NCBI GenBank assembly: GCA_964344935.1
Contig: CAYFPL010000014.1
Coordinates: forward strand, 1 to 64,000
DNA: 64,000 nucleotides
Direction: 5' to 3'
DNA from: GCA-2731375 sp964344935
GTDB lineage: Bacteria; Pseudomonadota; Alphaproteobacteria; GCA-2731375
Part shown: positions 29,126-38,153 of the stretch, in pieces
Layout of the letters: each line of letters starts with the position of its first letter
Numbering within the stretch: position 1 is the first letter of the stretch
Notes under the pieces: generated by a model
The model's input: only the letters and a program-made list of their open reading frames with translations
Database searches by the model: none
Told to the model about the DNA's origin: nothing
Made by a program: the position numbers and the translations under genes

Positions 29126-29890
29126 CTAATGGCCCAGATAGGTGCCACCGTTGACGTGGATACATTGGCCCGTGATGTAGCTGCCCTGGGGCCCCACCAG
29201 ATGGCGCACCATGGCGGCAATGTCATCCACGCTTCCTGAACGGCCCAGAGGGATGTTGTCGGCTATGCCGGCAGGCCGGGCGCCGGCAGCCGCGCCCCGC
29301 ACTGTGTCAATGGCGCCCGGCGCCACCGCATTGACGGTGATGTTGTCCGCAGCCAATTCCATGGCCAAGCCGCGCAGGAAGCCTTCCAAGCCCGCCTTGG
29401 AAGCGTTCACATGGGCACGGCCCTTGGTGCCCACATGGTTGGACATACCGCTCATGCCGATGAACGCGCCGCCGCCGCGGGCACGCAAATGGGGCACGGC
29501 ATGGCGGGCCAATAGAAATGCGCCATCCAAGGCGACGGATAGGATCTCCCGCCATTCGGCATAGGTCAGTTCAGTGATCGATGTCTGGCGGCGCAGGCCG
29601 GCATTGCTGACCACGATATCGATGCCGCCAGCCTCCGCAACAAGGCGCTCGACCATGGCGCCCACCGCTTCATCGTCCGAGACATCCGCCAGATGGGCCA
29701 TGGCCTGGCCGCCTCTTCCTTTGATCTCCCCGGCAACGGCCTCAATGGCTTCCAAGTTGCCTCGGCCGTTGACCATCACACTTGCGCCGTCAGTGGCCAA
29801 TGCCAGAGCAATCGCGCGGCCGATATTCTGGCCGGCGCCGGTGACCAGGGCCACCTTGCCTGCCAAGGGTTTCGCCTGTCCTTCCGTCAT
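29126..29890 (-). CDS. SDR-family oxidoreductase lacking the catalytic Tyr
   Basis: The 254-residue Rossmann protein has cofactor motif TGAGQNIGRA (about 18-27) and SNAG near residue 93. At the position of the catalytic YxxxK it reads V-N-A-S-K: Lys is kept but Tyr is Val, confirmed by codons GTG AAC GCT TCC AAG. The upstream Ser region reads GMSGMSN. The fold and NAD(P) site appear intact, so it may be a non-catalytic or altered-mechanism SDR. It heads a minus-strand SDR-LLM-GST unit divergent from a Rieske oxygenase gene. The C-terminus YITGQCIHVNGGTYLGH is typical and complete. Confidence 0.86.
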   Translation of the reverse strand: MTEGQAKPLAGKVALVTGAGQNIGRAIALALATDGASVMVNGRGNLEAIEAVAGEIKGRGGQAMAHLADVSDDEAVGAMVERLVAEAGGIDIVVSNAGLRRQTSITELTYAEWREILSVALDGAFLLARHAVPHLRARGGGAFIGMSGMSNHVGTKGRAHVNASKAGLEGFLRGLAMELAADNITVNAVAPGAIDTVRGAAAGARPAGIADNIPLGRSGSVDDIAAMVRHLVGPQGSYITGQCIHVNGGTYLGH

Positions 29891-29962
29891 CGTTTCCTCC
29901 CCTCTATGACCGTGTCATCCTAGTATACAATCAACCACCGCCGACCGGGGGAGATCAGGTAG

Positions 29963-31228
29963 ATGCTGAGTAGGGAAGAGAATGAGTATCTGACTCGCAC
30001 CGGCCCTGAGACGCCCATGGGTACATTCATGCGGCGATTCTGGATGCCGTTCATGCTGTCAGAGGAAATTGCGGAACCGGACGGGGCGCCGGTCCGCGTG
30101 CGCCTGCTGGGCGAAAAGTTACTGGCGTTTCGCGACAGCGATGGCCATGCCGCCCTGGTCGATGAATTCTGCCCCCACCGCCGCGTCAGTCTGTTCTTTG
30201 GGCGCAACGAAGCCTGCGGCATCCGCTGCGTCTATCACGGCTGGAAGTTCGACCGCCACGGCAACTGTGTCGACATGCCGTCGGAGCCTGGCGACAGCAA
30301 TTTCAAGGACAAGGTCAAGCTGACATCCTATCCAGTACGCGAAAAGGGCGGCATCGTCTGGGCCTATCTGGGACCGCTGGATCTCATAGGCGAATTGCCC
30401 GAGTTGGAATGGATGGAGGTTCCGGACAACTACCTCTATCAGTCACGCTGGTATCAGGAATGTAATTATGCCCAGGCGGTGGAAGGGGAAATCGATTCCG
30501 CCCATGTCAGTTTCCTGCACAGCAAGCTGGACAACGACGCCATCAACAAGGCCGCCCTGACCGGGGCCTATTTTGCCGAAGATACCGCGCCGAAATGGAA
30601 GGTAACGGAGAGCGATTTCGGCATGACACTGGGGGCGCGTCGCATCGTGGAAAGCGGCCAATACTATTGGCGCATGAACCAATGGCTCTATCCCTTCTAC
30701 ACCATGATCGCACCGGTGCCGGGCGAGTCCCGCACCGTGCGCATGTGGGTCCCCGCCGACGATGGCACCTGCAACATCATCTGCATCAGCTATCGCAACG
30801 ATAAACCGCTTTCGGAAGAGGAACTGCATACCTGGCGTACCGGGGCAGCCGCCCATGCGGCGTTGATTCCCGGCACCCTGACACCGGCAGCAAACCGGAG
30901 CAACGACTACAACATCGACCGGGAAGCCCAGCGCACCACATCGTTCACGGGCATTGCGGGCGTGCGGGCCCAGGATGCCGCCATGACCGAAAGTCCCGGC
31001 CCCATTGTGGATCGTTCCCTGGAGCATCTGGGCACCTCCGATACCGCCATCATAAAGATGCGCCGCCTATTGATCGACGCGGCGCGTGCCCTGGAGAACG
31101 GTATCGAGCCCCCCTGTGCACGAGATGGCGGCCTTTACCGGGTCCGTTCCCACTCCGTCATTCTCGACGACGAGATCGATTTTGACGATCGCCCGGATAT
31201 CCTGGAGGCGATGCAGGTCTCAGTATGA
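29963..31228 (+). CDS. Rieske [2Fe-2S] aromatic-ring-hydroxylating oxygenase, alpha-type
   Basis: Rieske ligands are C70-P-H72 and C89-x-x-H92 (CPHRR and CVYHGWKFD). The catalytic domain has an Asp/His Fe site within AVEGEIDSAHVSFLHS near residue 175. The family hydroxylates or O-/N-demethylates aromatic and quaternary-amine substrates with O2 and an external reductase. Its length of 421 residues matches phthalate- and vanillate-type oxygenases. No reductase gene is adjacent, so electrons must come from elsewhere. It is the first gene of a Rieske-MetE-like-MBL operon and a clear paralogue of the gene at 40206-41558 (same N-terminus MLSRE-N-E). Confidence 0.9.
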   Translation: MLSREENEYLTRTGPETPMGTFMRRFWMPFMLSEEIAEPDGAPVRVRLLGEKLLAFRDSDGHAALVDEFCPHRRVSLFFGRNEACGIRCVYHGWKFDRHGNCVDMPSEPGDSNFKDKVKLTSYPVREKGGIVWAYLGPLDLIGELPELEWMEVPDNYLYQSRWYQECNYAQAVEGEIDSAHVSFLHSKLDNDAINKAALTGAYFAEDTAPKWKVTESDFGMTLGARRIVESGQYYWRMNQWLYPFYTMIAPVPGESRTVRMWVPADDGTCNIICISYRNDKPLSEEELHTWRTGAAAHAALIPGTLTPAANRSNDYNIDREAQRTTSFTGIAGVRAQDAAMTESPGPIVDRSLEHLGTSDTAIIKMRRLLIDAARALENGIEPPCARDGGLYRVRSHSVILDDEIDFDDRPDILEAMQVSV

Positions 31229-31268
31229 GATACATTCAAAACGCCACCATGAGTTTGGAGAACATGAA

Positions 31269-32396
31269 ATGCCAGCAGTCATGACGGGCGCACCTTATCG
31301 CGCCGACCACGTGGGTAGCTTGCTGCGGCCGGATACGGTCAAACAGGCTCGCAAGGCCCACTTCGAGGATGGTGAGCTGTCGGCGGAAGGCCTGCACCAG
31401 GCCGAAGATGACGCCATCAGGGATGCCGTAAAACTTCAGGAAGACGCAGGCCTGAAAGTGGTGACGGATGGCGAGTATCGTCGGTCATTCTGGCACTACG
31501 ATTTCATGGGTGCCCTGGACGGCATGGAATTGGTGGAGCGGGGCGAAGGCATAAAGTTCGAAGGCGCTACCCTGCGCCCTATTTTTCCCACGATCACCGC
31601 GCGGATGGATTTTCCCGACGACCATCCCATGTTGGAGCATTACAGCTATCTCGCCACCGTGACCAACGTGCAGCCGAAGATTTCCATTCCCGGGCCAAGC
31701 TGTTGCCATTTTCGCGTCGCCAAGGACGATATAGCGCCGGCGGAATATGACGATGTACAGGTGCTGTTCGATGATCTGGCCAAGACCTATGCCAAGGCGA
31801 TCCAGGCGTTTTACGACCTGGGCTGCCGTTACCTGCAGATGGACGATATCTTCTTCGCCTATCTGTGCGACCCCAAGGTGCGGGCGCAAAAGCAGGAGGA
31901 AGGTTTCGACCCCGACTGGCTGATCAGCCAATACGCTCGGATTATGCACGACGCGATCAAGGACCGTCCCGACGATATGGTGATCGCCATGCATCTGTGC
32001 CGGGGAAATTTCCAATCCACCTGGGTCGCCGACGGCGCTTATGACCCGGCGGCGGATGCGATCTTCAACCAGACGGGCATCGACGTCTATTTCATGGAAT
32101 ACGACAGCGAGCGGGCCGGTGGCCTGGAGCCGCTGCGGCTGTTGCCAAAAGGCAGCAAACGCGTCCTGCCTGGCTTCATCACCACCAAGACGGGCGAACT
32201 GGAAAGCGTCGATGATCTGCGGCGCAAGTTCGATGAAGCGGCCAAATTCGCAGATATCGGCCAATTGGGCATCGCGCCGCAATGCGGCTTCGCCTCCACC
32301 GAGGAAGGCAACAAGATCACTCAGGACGACCAAAGGCGAAAACTGGAACTGGTGGTGGAGACGGCGGAAGCCATCTGGGGCGGCGTGGACAAGTAA
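31269..32396 (+). CDS. MetE-like cobalamin-independent methyltransferase (short, YxjG-type)
   Basis: The 375 residues correspond to the C-terminal catalytic barrel of MetE. Motifs include DHVGSLLRP at the start, VTDGEYRRS, QMDDIFF, MHLCRGN and IAPQCGF; the His/Cys and final Cys fit the zinc ligands that activate a thiol. Full MetE is about 750 residues, so this is a core-only relative whose methyl donor may not be polyglutamyl-5-methyl-THF. The start at 31269 follows TTTGGAGAAC; the frame is open further upstream inside the Rieske gene, which is unlikely to be translated. Flanked by Rieske and MBL genes in one operon. Donor and acceptor are unknown. Confidence 0.84.
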   Translation: MPAVMTGAPYRADHVGSLLRPDTVKQARKAHFEDGELSAEGLHQAEDDAIRDAVKLQEDAGLKVVTDGEYRRSFWHYDFMGALDGMELVERGEGIKFEGATLRPIFPTITARMDFPDDHPMLEHYSYLATVTNVQPKISIPGPSCCHFRVAKDDIAPAEYDDVQVLFDDLAKTYAKAIQAFYDLGCRYLQMDDIFFAYLCDPKVRAQKQEEGFDPDWLISQYARIMHDAIKDRPDDMVIAMHLCRGNFQSTWVADGAYDPAADAIFNQTGIDVYFMEYDSERAGGLEPLRLLPKGSKRVLPGFITTKTGELESVDDLRRKFDEAAKFADIGQLGIAPQCGFASTEEGNKITQDDQRRKLELVVETAEAIWGGVDK

Positions 32397-32412
32397 GGGG
32401 AGAACCAGAAGT

Positions 32413-33291
32413 ATGTTGAATATCGGGAATTTCGAAATTTCCAGGGTCATTGAAAGCGAAGGCCCCTTTCTGGAAGTGGACACATTCATACCCGATGCGG
32501 AGAGGGAGGTCATCGAAGCCAACCGGGACTGGCTGATGCCCCGCTACATCGACCCGGAAACCTACAAGATCAACCTGACCATCCAGTCATATGTGTTGCG
32601 CACGCAGCGCCATACGATCCTGGTGGACACTTGCGTGGGCAACCATAAGGACCGGCCCGGTCGGCCTATGTTCCACCAGTTGGATCTGCCCTATCTGGCC
32701 GATCTGGCCGCGGCAGGCATCCAACCCGAAGAGGTCGATTTCGTCCTCTGCACCCATCTGCACGTGGACCATGTAGGCTGGAACACCAAGCTGGTGGACG
32801 GCCGCTGGGTGCCCACCTTCCCTAATGCCAAATACATCTTCGCCCGCACGGAGTACGAATTCTGGGAGCAACGGCACCGCAACGGCACCGAAGGCCCGGT
32901 GCCCAATGTCTATGACGACAGTGTCTTGCCCGTGATGGAGGCGGGCCAGGCCGTGCTGGTGGACATGGACCACCAGATCGACGATGGGCTGTGGTTCGAA
33001 CCGGCGCCCGGCCATACCATGGGCAACGTTGTCCTGAATTTGCAGTCGAACGGCGCCAGCGCTGTTCTCTCGGGAGACGTGATGCACCATCCCCTGCAGC
33101 TTGTCCGACCCGAATGGTCCAGCCGCGCCTGCGAGGACCCGGCGCAATCGGCAGCGACAAGGCGGGCCTTGATCGAACGCCTGGCGGATACGGATACCCT
33201 GGTGGCGCCGGCCCATTTCGCCTCACCCACAATGGGGCATATCATCGGCAAGGGGGATGGGTTCGGCTACCGCCTGATTGGCCAGGAATAA
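32413..33291 (+). CDS. MBL-fold metallohydrolase
   Basis: Its 292 residues contain the metallo-beta-lactamase metal motif THLHVDHVGW (HxHxDH, about residue 115), a later GHTMGNVV His, GDVMHHP with the bridging Asp and a final APAHFASPT His. The fold suits lactonases, thioesterases or glyoxalase II-like esterases. The ATG at 32413 follows GGGGAGAACC; the open frame extends further upstream but only through the coding sequence of the preceding gene. It is third in the Rieske-MetE-like-MBL operon and could open a lactone or thioester formed after oxygenation (inference). Confidence 0.87.
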   Translation: MLNIGNFEISRVIESEGPFLEVDTFIPDAEREVIEANRDWLMPRYIDPETYKINLTIQSYVLRTQRHTILVDTCVGNHKDRPGRPMFHQLDLPYLADLAAAGIQPEEVDFVLCTHLHVDHVGWNTKLVDGRWVPTFPNAKYIFARTEYEFWEQRHRNGTEGPVPNVYDDSVLPVMEAGQAVLVDMDHQIDDGLWFEPAPGHTMGNVVLNLQSNGASAVLSGDVMHHPLQLVRPEWSSRACEDPAQSAATRRALIERLADTDTLVAPAHFASPTMGHIIGKGDGFGYRLIGQE

Positions 33292-33299
33292 GGCAACGA

Positions 33300-34331
33300 T
33301 CAGGAAATTTCCCGCCGGACGATCGCCGTCCCGTCCACCATTGCCTTTAGCTTGCCGAAGGCCACGTCGCGAGGCAGGTATTTCATGCCGCAGTCTGGGG
33401 CGGCGACCAGGCGATCTGGGTCTATGTGCCGGAGCGCGCCACGCAGACGATCGGCAATGATCTCCGGCGTTTCGACTGTGTGATCGCCCAGATCGATGAC
33501 GCCATAAAGAACGGACTTGCTGGGCAGCGTTTCCAGGATAGCCGGATCCAGTTTGGGCTGTGCCGCCTCGATGGAAATGGCCGTGGCGCTGCATCTGTCC
33601 AGTTCAGGCAGGAACGAATAGCCTGATGGCTTGTCGCTGACCACGTAAGCATAGCCGAAGCAAAGATGCACGATGGTGGTGCCGTCGATGCCGTCCAATG
33701 CCCGGTCGATGGCCGCGATGGCAAAGCGATTGGATTCGATGGGATGGGCCTGCATGTGCGGTTCGTCGATCTGGACGACGTCGGCACCGGCGGCCTTCAT
33801 CTCCCGCAATTCCTGGTTCACAACTTCCGCATAAGCCATGATCAGGGCTTCCTGGTTGCCGTAATGTTCGTCCTTGGCCATCTTGGCCATGGTGAAGGCA
33901 CCGGGAATGGTGATCTTGATGGGCCTGTCCGTATGGGCGCGCAGGAAGGCCACATCGCGCACCTGCACCGGTTCACTGCGCGTGATAGGTCCGACCACAC
34001 GGGGCACCAAGGTGGGTTTGCCCGTGCGTCCCGGTACCGTTGCCGGGTCGTCCACGTCGATGCCGTCCAAGGCGTTTGCGAAGCGGTTGAAGTAGCTTTC
34101 CCGGCGCACTTCACCGTCGGTGACGATATCGATGCCGGCTCGCTCCTGGTCGTGTAACGCAACCAGGGTGGCATCATCCTGGGCTTCCTGCAGCAGTTCC
34201 GGCGGCGGGCGCCAGACATCGCGCATCCGGATGCGAGGCGGCCCGCTGCCAAGAAGTATGTCCTTGTGCACCAGCCAATCGGGTTGGGCGTAACTGCCCA
34301 CCAAGGTCGTAGGTATGAGGGTATCTGTCAT
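33300..34331 (-). CDS. Second MetE-like cobalamin-independent methyltransferase
   Basis: This core-only MetE relative of 343 residues has the markers TLVGSYAQPDWL, VTDGEVRRES, VQIDEPHMQ, VHLCFGYA and APDCGMKYL; H and C of HLCFG plus the last Cys fit the zinc site. It differs clearly in sequence from the first MetE-like protein, so the two are distinct subfamilies rather than a recent duplicate. One base separates it from the upstream VOC gene, and an aldo-keto reductase precedes that, giving an AKR-VOC-MetE-like minus-strand operon. It converges with the MBL gene 8 bp away. Likely transfers a methyl or alkyl group to a thiol. Confidence 0.84.
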   Translation of the reverse strand: MTDTLIPTTLVGSYAQPDWLVHKDILLGSGPPRIRMRDVWRPPPELLQEAQDDATLVALHDQERAGIDIVTDGEVRRESYFNRFANALDGIDVDDPATVPGRTGKPTLVPRVVGPITRSEPVQVRDVAFLRAHTDRPIKITIPGAFTMAKMAKDEHYGNQEALIMAYAEVVNQELREMKAAGADVVQIDEPHMQAHPIESNRFAIAAIDRALDGIDGTTIVHLCFGYAYVVSDKPSGYSFLPELDRCSATAISIEAAQPKLDPAILETLPSKSVLYGVIDLGDHTVETPEIIADRLRGALRHIDPDRLVAAPDCGMKYLPRDVAFGKLKAMVDGTAIVRREIS

Positions 34332-34332
34332 C

Positions 34333-34938
34333 TCAATCCTGCATCAAGCTAGGATCCGATAGCTCGATGACCTGTCCTGGCGGCGGATTCCTGACGGCTT
34401 CTTCCAATGAAGCTGCCGCCTGCCATTCCTCCGGCGGCCGGGATGTTTCGTTGGGCGCGATCAGATCCATACCCCAACAAATTTCAATTTGGTGGCCGTC
34501 AGGATCCTGAAACTCCACGGCAATCTGCTGCCCCGCGCGGCGGCGGCCTTCGAAGTCCAGGGATACGCCGTGGCGCCGCAGATGCGCTCGTGCCCGGAAA
34601 ACCTCGTCCACGGTGGCCACTTCAAAGGCGAAGTGGTGCAGTTCGCTGTTGTCGGCCTTTCCCGATCCACCGCCCACAAGGGCGATGCCGTGATGATCGT
34701 CGTTGCAGCGGATAAAGGCCATGCCGCCCGGCATCATGGTTTCAGGATAGGCATCCGAAACACGAAACCCCATGACTTCCGTGTAAAAGCGGACGGAGCG
34801 CTGCAAATCCTTTACCCGCAACGCTACATGACTGATCTTGGATGCGGCAAAGGGCACATCATCAGGTGTTTGCGTGTCGTAGAGTTTCCGCACGCCCGGG
34901 CTTTGCAGCCCATCCTTGTCGATACTTGGCTGTGCCAT
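34333..34938 (-). CDS. VOC-family (glyoxalase/extradiol dioxygenase-like) protein
   Basis: A single vicinal-oxygen-chelate domain (about residues 35-160) starts ISHVALRVKDLQRSVRFYTEVMGF and has putative metal ligands H37, the H of LHHFAFEV and E in HQIEICWG. The metal triad fits a type I extradiol dioxygenase or glyoxalase-like enzyme. A 40-residue tail follows the domain. GGGAGGGG precedes the ATG. It lies between an aldo-keto reductase and a MetE-like gene, and fits ring-cleavage or oxidation of a catecholic or 2-oxo-acid intermediate. Substrate unknown. Confidence 0.82.
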   Translation of the reverse strand: MAQPSIDKDGLQSPGVRKLYDTQTPDDVPFAASKISHVALRVKDLQRSVRFYTEVMGFRVSDAYPETMMPGGMAFIRCNDDHHGIALVGGGSGKADNSELHHFAFEVATVDEVFRARAHLRRHGVSLDFEGRRRAGQQIAVEFQDPDGHQIEICWGMDLIAPNETSRPPEEWQAAASLEEAVRNPPPGQVIELSDPSLMQD

Positions 34939-34953
34939 GTTCCCCTCCCGCCC

Positions 34954-35910
34954 TTAACGCCTGTGGGGTAAGTCTAAACCAACGCCTTCCAGTTTTCCGA
35001 ACAGGTTGTTCAGTCGATCCACCGTTGCTGCCGGCAAGGGCGGCGCCAGGATCGAAGCAATGTTGGATTCGAGATGACCGGTGCTGCCGGTACCGAACAA
35101 CACCACGTCGGCACCCGGCTCGTGCCGGGCAAAGCGGTAGGCGGCATCGATGACGCTCTTCGCACCGCCTTCGCCCAAAACGAAGTCCAAGGGTTCGTCC
35201 CACGCCGCCAACGTGGTCGGCACATCGCCTGACGCGGCCAGCCGGGCCATGGTGTCTCGCAAATAGTCCGGATCGGAAAATATGCGCCGGACCACGAACA
35301 TCAACAGCGTGCCGACGCCCTGGTTCAGCGTTGCCGGAAATACCTTGGCCCGCGCGTTCTGGTTCATCATGTGGAAGGCCAGCATGACCACATCAAAGAC
35401 ATCGTCGCCAAACGCCCGTTCCAGCATTTCATGGCGATGATCGTTGGGGCCCGTCTCGGTGATGCCCAGGTGGCGGAATTTGCCCTTTTCCTGTTCCCGC
35501 AGCAATGCTGGCACGAGTTCGCCTAGCACATGGTCGTAATCTGCGGGCGGCACACCGTGCAGGTGGAAGACGTCAACGTGGTCCAATCGCAAGCGCTTCA
35601 ACGACGCATCCAAGTTGGCAACCACGGCGCTGCCGGGAACCAATGACCCCGCCTGGCGGATACGGCTCTTGGTAGAGATCACCAGCTCATCGCGGGAGAG
35701 GCCCCGAACCGCCGCACCGACGATTTCCTCGGTCCCATAGGCCTCGGCCGTATCGAAGAAATTGACGCCCAGGTCGATTGCGGCGCGTACGAGGGCAATG
35801 GACTCGCTCTCCGGCCTACCAGAACTTTGCCCCAACCGGCTGCTGCCGCCGCAGCCCAGGCCGGCGACACTGACTTTCAATCCCGTTCGGCCCAACGTGG
35901 TGTAGTCCAA
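34954..35910 (-). CDS. Aldo-keto reductase
   Basis: The 318-residue (beta/alpha)8 oxidoreductase starts YTTLGRTGLKVSVAGLGCGG. Residues of the catalytic tetrad can be seen: D and Y in FDTAEAYGTEE, K in ISTKSRI and H in VFHLHG. It would use NAD(P)H to reduce aldehydes or ketones. A TTG start at 35910 has AAGGGAG seven bases upstream; another TTG at 35946 would add an odd Cys-rich segment. It is divergent from a second AKR gene 91 bp away and leads the AKR-VOC-MetE-like operon. Confidence 0.86.
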   Translation of the reverse strand: MDYTTLGRTGLKVSVAGLGCGGSSRLGQSSGRPESESIALVRAAIDLGVNFFDTAEAYGTEEIVGAAVRGLSRDELVISTKSRIRQAGSLVPGSAVVANLDASLKRLRLDHVDVFHLHGVPPADYDHVLGELVPALLREQEKGKFRHLGITETGPNDHRHEMLERAFGDDVFDVVMLAFHMMNQNARAKVFPATLNQGVGTLLMFVVRRIFSDPDYLRDTMARLAASGDVPTTLAAWDEPLDFVLGEGGAKSVIDAAYRFARHEPGADVVLFGTGSTGHLESNIASILAPPLPAATVDRLNNLFGKLEGVGLDLPHRR

Positions 35911-36001
35911 GTTCCGACTCCCTTCCTTCCCGCAGGTGGCGCACAATAGCGCGGAAACAATCTATAGTCTGGATCGAGATGGACAGGGAATGGGGGTTTG
36001 A

Positions 36002-36985
36002 ATGAAAACCAAACGGCTCGGCGCCAGCGATCTTGAGGTACCCCTGATCGGATTGGGCTGCATGGTGCTGCCGGGCTTCTACGGCCCGGGCAGCGAAGAG
36101 AACGCCATCGCCACGTTGCATCATGCGGCCGATATCGGCGTCAACTTCCTTGATAGCTCAGATCTCTATGGCTGGGGCGAGAACGAGGAGTTGATATCCA
36201 AGGCAGTTTCCGGCCGCCGGGATGACTACATCATCGCCACCAAATTCGGCAACGTTCGCCATGATGACGGCTCCCAGAGCGTCAACGGCCGGCCGGAATA
36301 TGTGCAGCAGGCCTGCGAAGCCAGCCTGCGGCGGCTGAATATCGATGTCATCGACCTCTATTACCAGCACCGTGTCGATACCACGGTTCCCATCGAGGAT
36401 ACGGTCGGGGCGATGGCGCGCCTGGTCGAACAGGGTAAGGTGCGTTACCTAGGCCTTTCGGAGGCGGCGGTGGACACAGTACGCCGCGGCCATGCCACCC
36501 ATCCCATCACGGCGCTGCAATGCGAGTATTCCCTTTGGTCCCGCGAGGTGGAGGCGGAGATCGTACCGCTGACCCAGGAGCTTAACATTTCTTTCGTCGC
36601 CTATTCGCCCCTGGGCCGCGGCATCTTCGGCGGCGATATCACGGGCGCCGAAAGCCTGGGCGAAGACGACCGCCGCCGTGCCCACCCCCGTTATCAGGGC
36701 GACAACCTGACACGGAATCTGGAGCTGGTCGAGCCGGTACGCCGCATGGCGGACGCCAAGGGTCTGAGCGTAGCCCAAATCGCCCTGGCCTGGCTGTTGT
36801 CGCGGGCGGACAATATTTTCGCCATTCCCGGTACCCGAAAGATCGACCATCTGGAAGCGAACGCGGCCGTAACGGACATCGTGCTCAGCCCGGAAGATAT
36901 CGCCCAATTGGATAGGGAAATTCCGGCAGATGCGGTCCAGGGTACCCGCTACCCAGCTGGCGCGATGGCCGCGCTCAACAGATAA
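36002..36985 (+). CDS. Aldo-keto reductase
   Basis: Its 327 residues match the AKR barrel: KTKRLGASDLEVPLIGLGCM, LDSSDLYGWGENEE (catalytic D and Y), ATKFG (catalytic K) and YYQHRVD (catalytic H), with a cofactor end near IPGTRKIDHLE. It belongs to the AKR group with a YajO-like layout. It is the first gene of a five-gene plus-strand operon with two LLM oxidoreductases, a LigB-like dioxygenase and a Rieske oxygenase. The spacing to the next gene is 40 bp with AGGAGG. Confidence 0.9.
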   Translation: MKTKRLGASDLEVPLIGLGCMVLPGFYGPGSEENAIATLHHAADIGVNFLDSSDLYGWGENEELISKAVSGRRDDYIIATKFGNVRHDDGSQSVNGRPEYVQQACEASLRRLNIDVIDLYYQHRVDTTVPIEDTVGAMARLVEQGKVRYLGLSEAAVDTVRRGHATHPITALQCEYSLWSREVEAEIVPLTQELNISFVAYSPLGRGIFGGDITGAESLGEDDRRRAHPRYQGDNLTRNLELVEPVRRMADAKGLSVAQIALAWLLSRADNIFAIPGTRKIDHLEANAAVTDIVLSPEDIAQLDREIPADAVQGTRYPAGAMAALNR

Positions 36986-37025
36986 GATCAGGGTGACATC
37001 TAAACGCCCGAATTAGGAGGACGTC

Positions 37026-38132
37026 ATGGATTTCGGAATTTTTAACCTGCTGCAGCACCGAGACCGATCGAAACCGCCACAGGAGGTGATCGAAGAGGCG
37101 CTGGAGCATACGCGGCTGGCGGAGGAGATGGGTTTCAGCCGGGTCTGGTTCGCCGAACACCATTTTTCAAACTACAGCCTCTGTCCCTCGCCCATGATCC
37201 TATGCACCCAGGCTGCCGCCATGACCAAGCGCATCCGGGTCGGTAGCGCCGTCTTGATCCTGCCCTTGCATGCCCCGGCTCGGGTGATCGCGGAAATCGC
37301 TCTGGTCGATGCGCTTTCGGGCGGACGCCTGGATGTCGGCGTGGGCAGCGGCTATCAGAACTATGAGTTCGTCCGCCTCGGCGCCGATATTGCCCAGAAC
37401 AAGGTGGTCTTCAACGAACTGTTGGACATGATCGAACTGGGCCTGCGACAGCCCAACTTCAGCTATGACGGGAGCTATTTCAAACAGCCACAGACCGCCA
37501 TCAACGTCCGTCCCGTGCAATCCCCGCGCCCGCCCATCTGGATCGCCGGGGCCGACCCCAACAGCCACCGCCGTTGTGCCCGCGACGGTTATCTGCCGTT
37601 CATCTCCGGCGGATTGGAGGGGCCGGAAACCATCAAGCGCATGGCCGACAATGTTGCGCAATGCTATGCCGAGGAAGGCATGGATCCCGACAACGTTCCC
37701 ATGGGCGTGCTGCGTTTCGTCTGTATCAGCGACGACAGGGGGGAAATCGACAGATACGTAAACGGCGCCCGCTTTCAAAAGCGCATCGCCATGTCCCTGC
37801 GCCACCGGCGGGAAACCATGGTCGACGATTACATGGTGGAAGAAGTGCCTTTCCCCGACGAAGCGCCCCTAGAGGAGATCGCAGGCAACATCGTCGTCGG
37901 CAATGCAGAAATGGTAGCCGAACGCCTGTGCCACGAGATCGAACTCTACCGGCCCCGTCATATGAGCCTGTACTTCGCCGTCGGCGATATGCCCAATAGA
38001 GCCGTGATCAAGTCCATGGAGCAGTTCGCCACCAAAGTGGTGCCCATGATGGAACGGCATTTCGGCAAGCCGCTGGATCAGGTCTGTGACATTCCAATGC
38101 CGGAGCCCCTGCCCCGCGCGGCGGCGGAATAA
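37026..38132 (+). CDS. LLM-class flavin-dependent monooxygenase
   Basis: The 368-residue luciferase-like protein contains GFSRVWFAEHHF, the ALSGGRLDVGVGSGYQ signature and PPIWIAGADPNS. Its length and the early EHH suggest the FMN-dependent bacterial luciferase/alkanal monooxygenase branch rather than the F420 branch. It needs reduced flavin from a separate reductase, none of which is encoded nearby. AGGAGG lies seven bases before the ATG. It is second in the operon and 21 bp from another LLM gene. Confidence 0.88.
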   Translation: MDFGIFNLLQHRDRSKPPQEVIEEALEHTRLAEEMGFSRVWFAEHHFSNYSLCPSPMILCTQAAAMTKRIRVGSAVLILPLHAPARVIAEIALVDALSGGRLDVGVGSGYQNYEFVRLGADIAQNKVVFNELLDMIELGLRQPNFSYDGSYFKQPQTAINVRPVQSPRPPIWIAGADPNSHRRCARDGYLPFISGGLEGPETIKRMADNVAQCYAEEGMDPDNVPMGVLRFVCISDDRGEIDRYVNGARFQKRIAMSLRHRRETMVDDYMVEEVPFPDEAPLEEIAGNIVVGNAEMVAERLCHEIELYRPRHMSLYFAVGDMPNRAVIKSMEQFATKVVPMMERHFGKPLDQVCDIPMPEPLPRAAAE

Positions 38133-38153
38133 GACGGTCTGCGGGTGTCAGCC

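Noticed and set aside
31086..31268. Extended start of the first MetE-like protein
   Set aside because: It overlaps the end of the Rieske gene; conserved residues begin at MPAVM (31269) after TTTGGAG.
32041..32412. Open frame upstream of the MBL gene
   Set aside because: It lies wholly inside the coding sequence of the MetE-like gene in another frame; ATG 32413 has its own ribosome-binding site.
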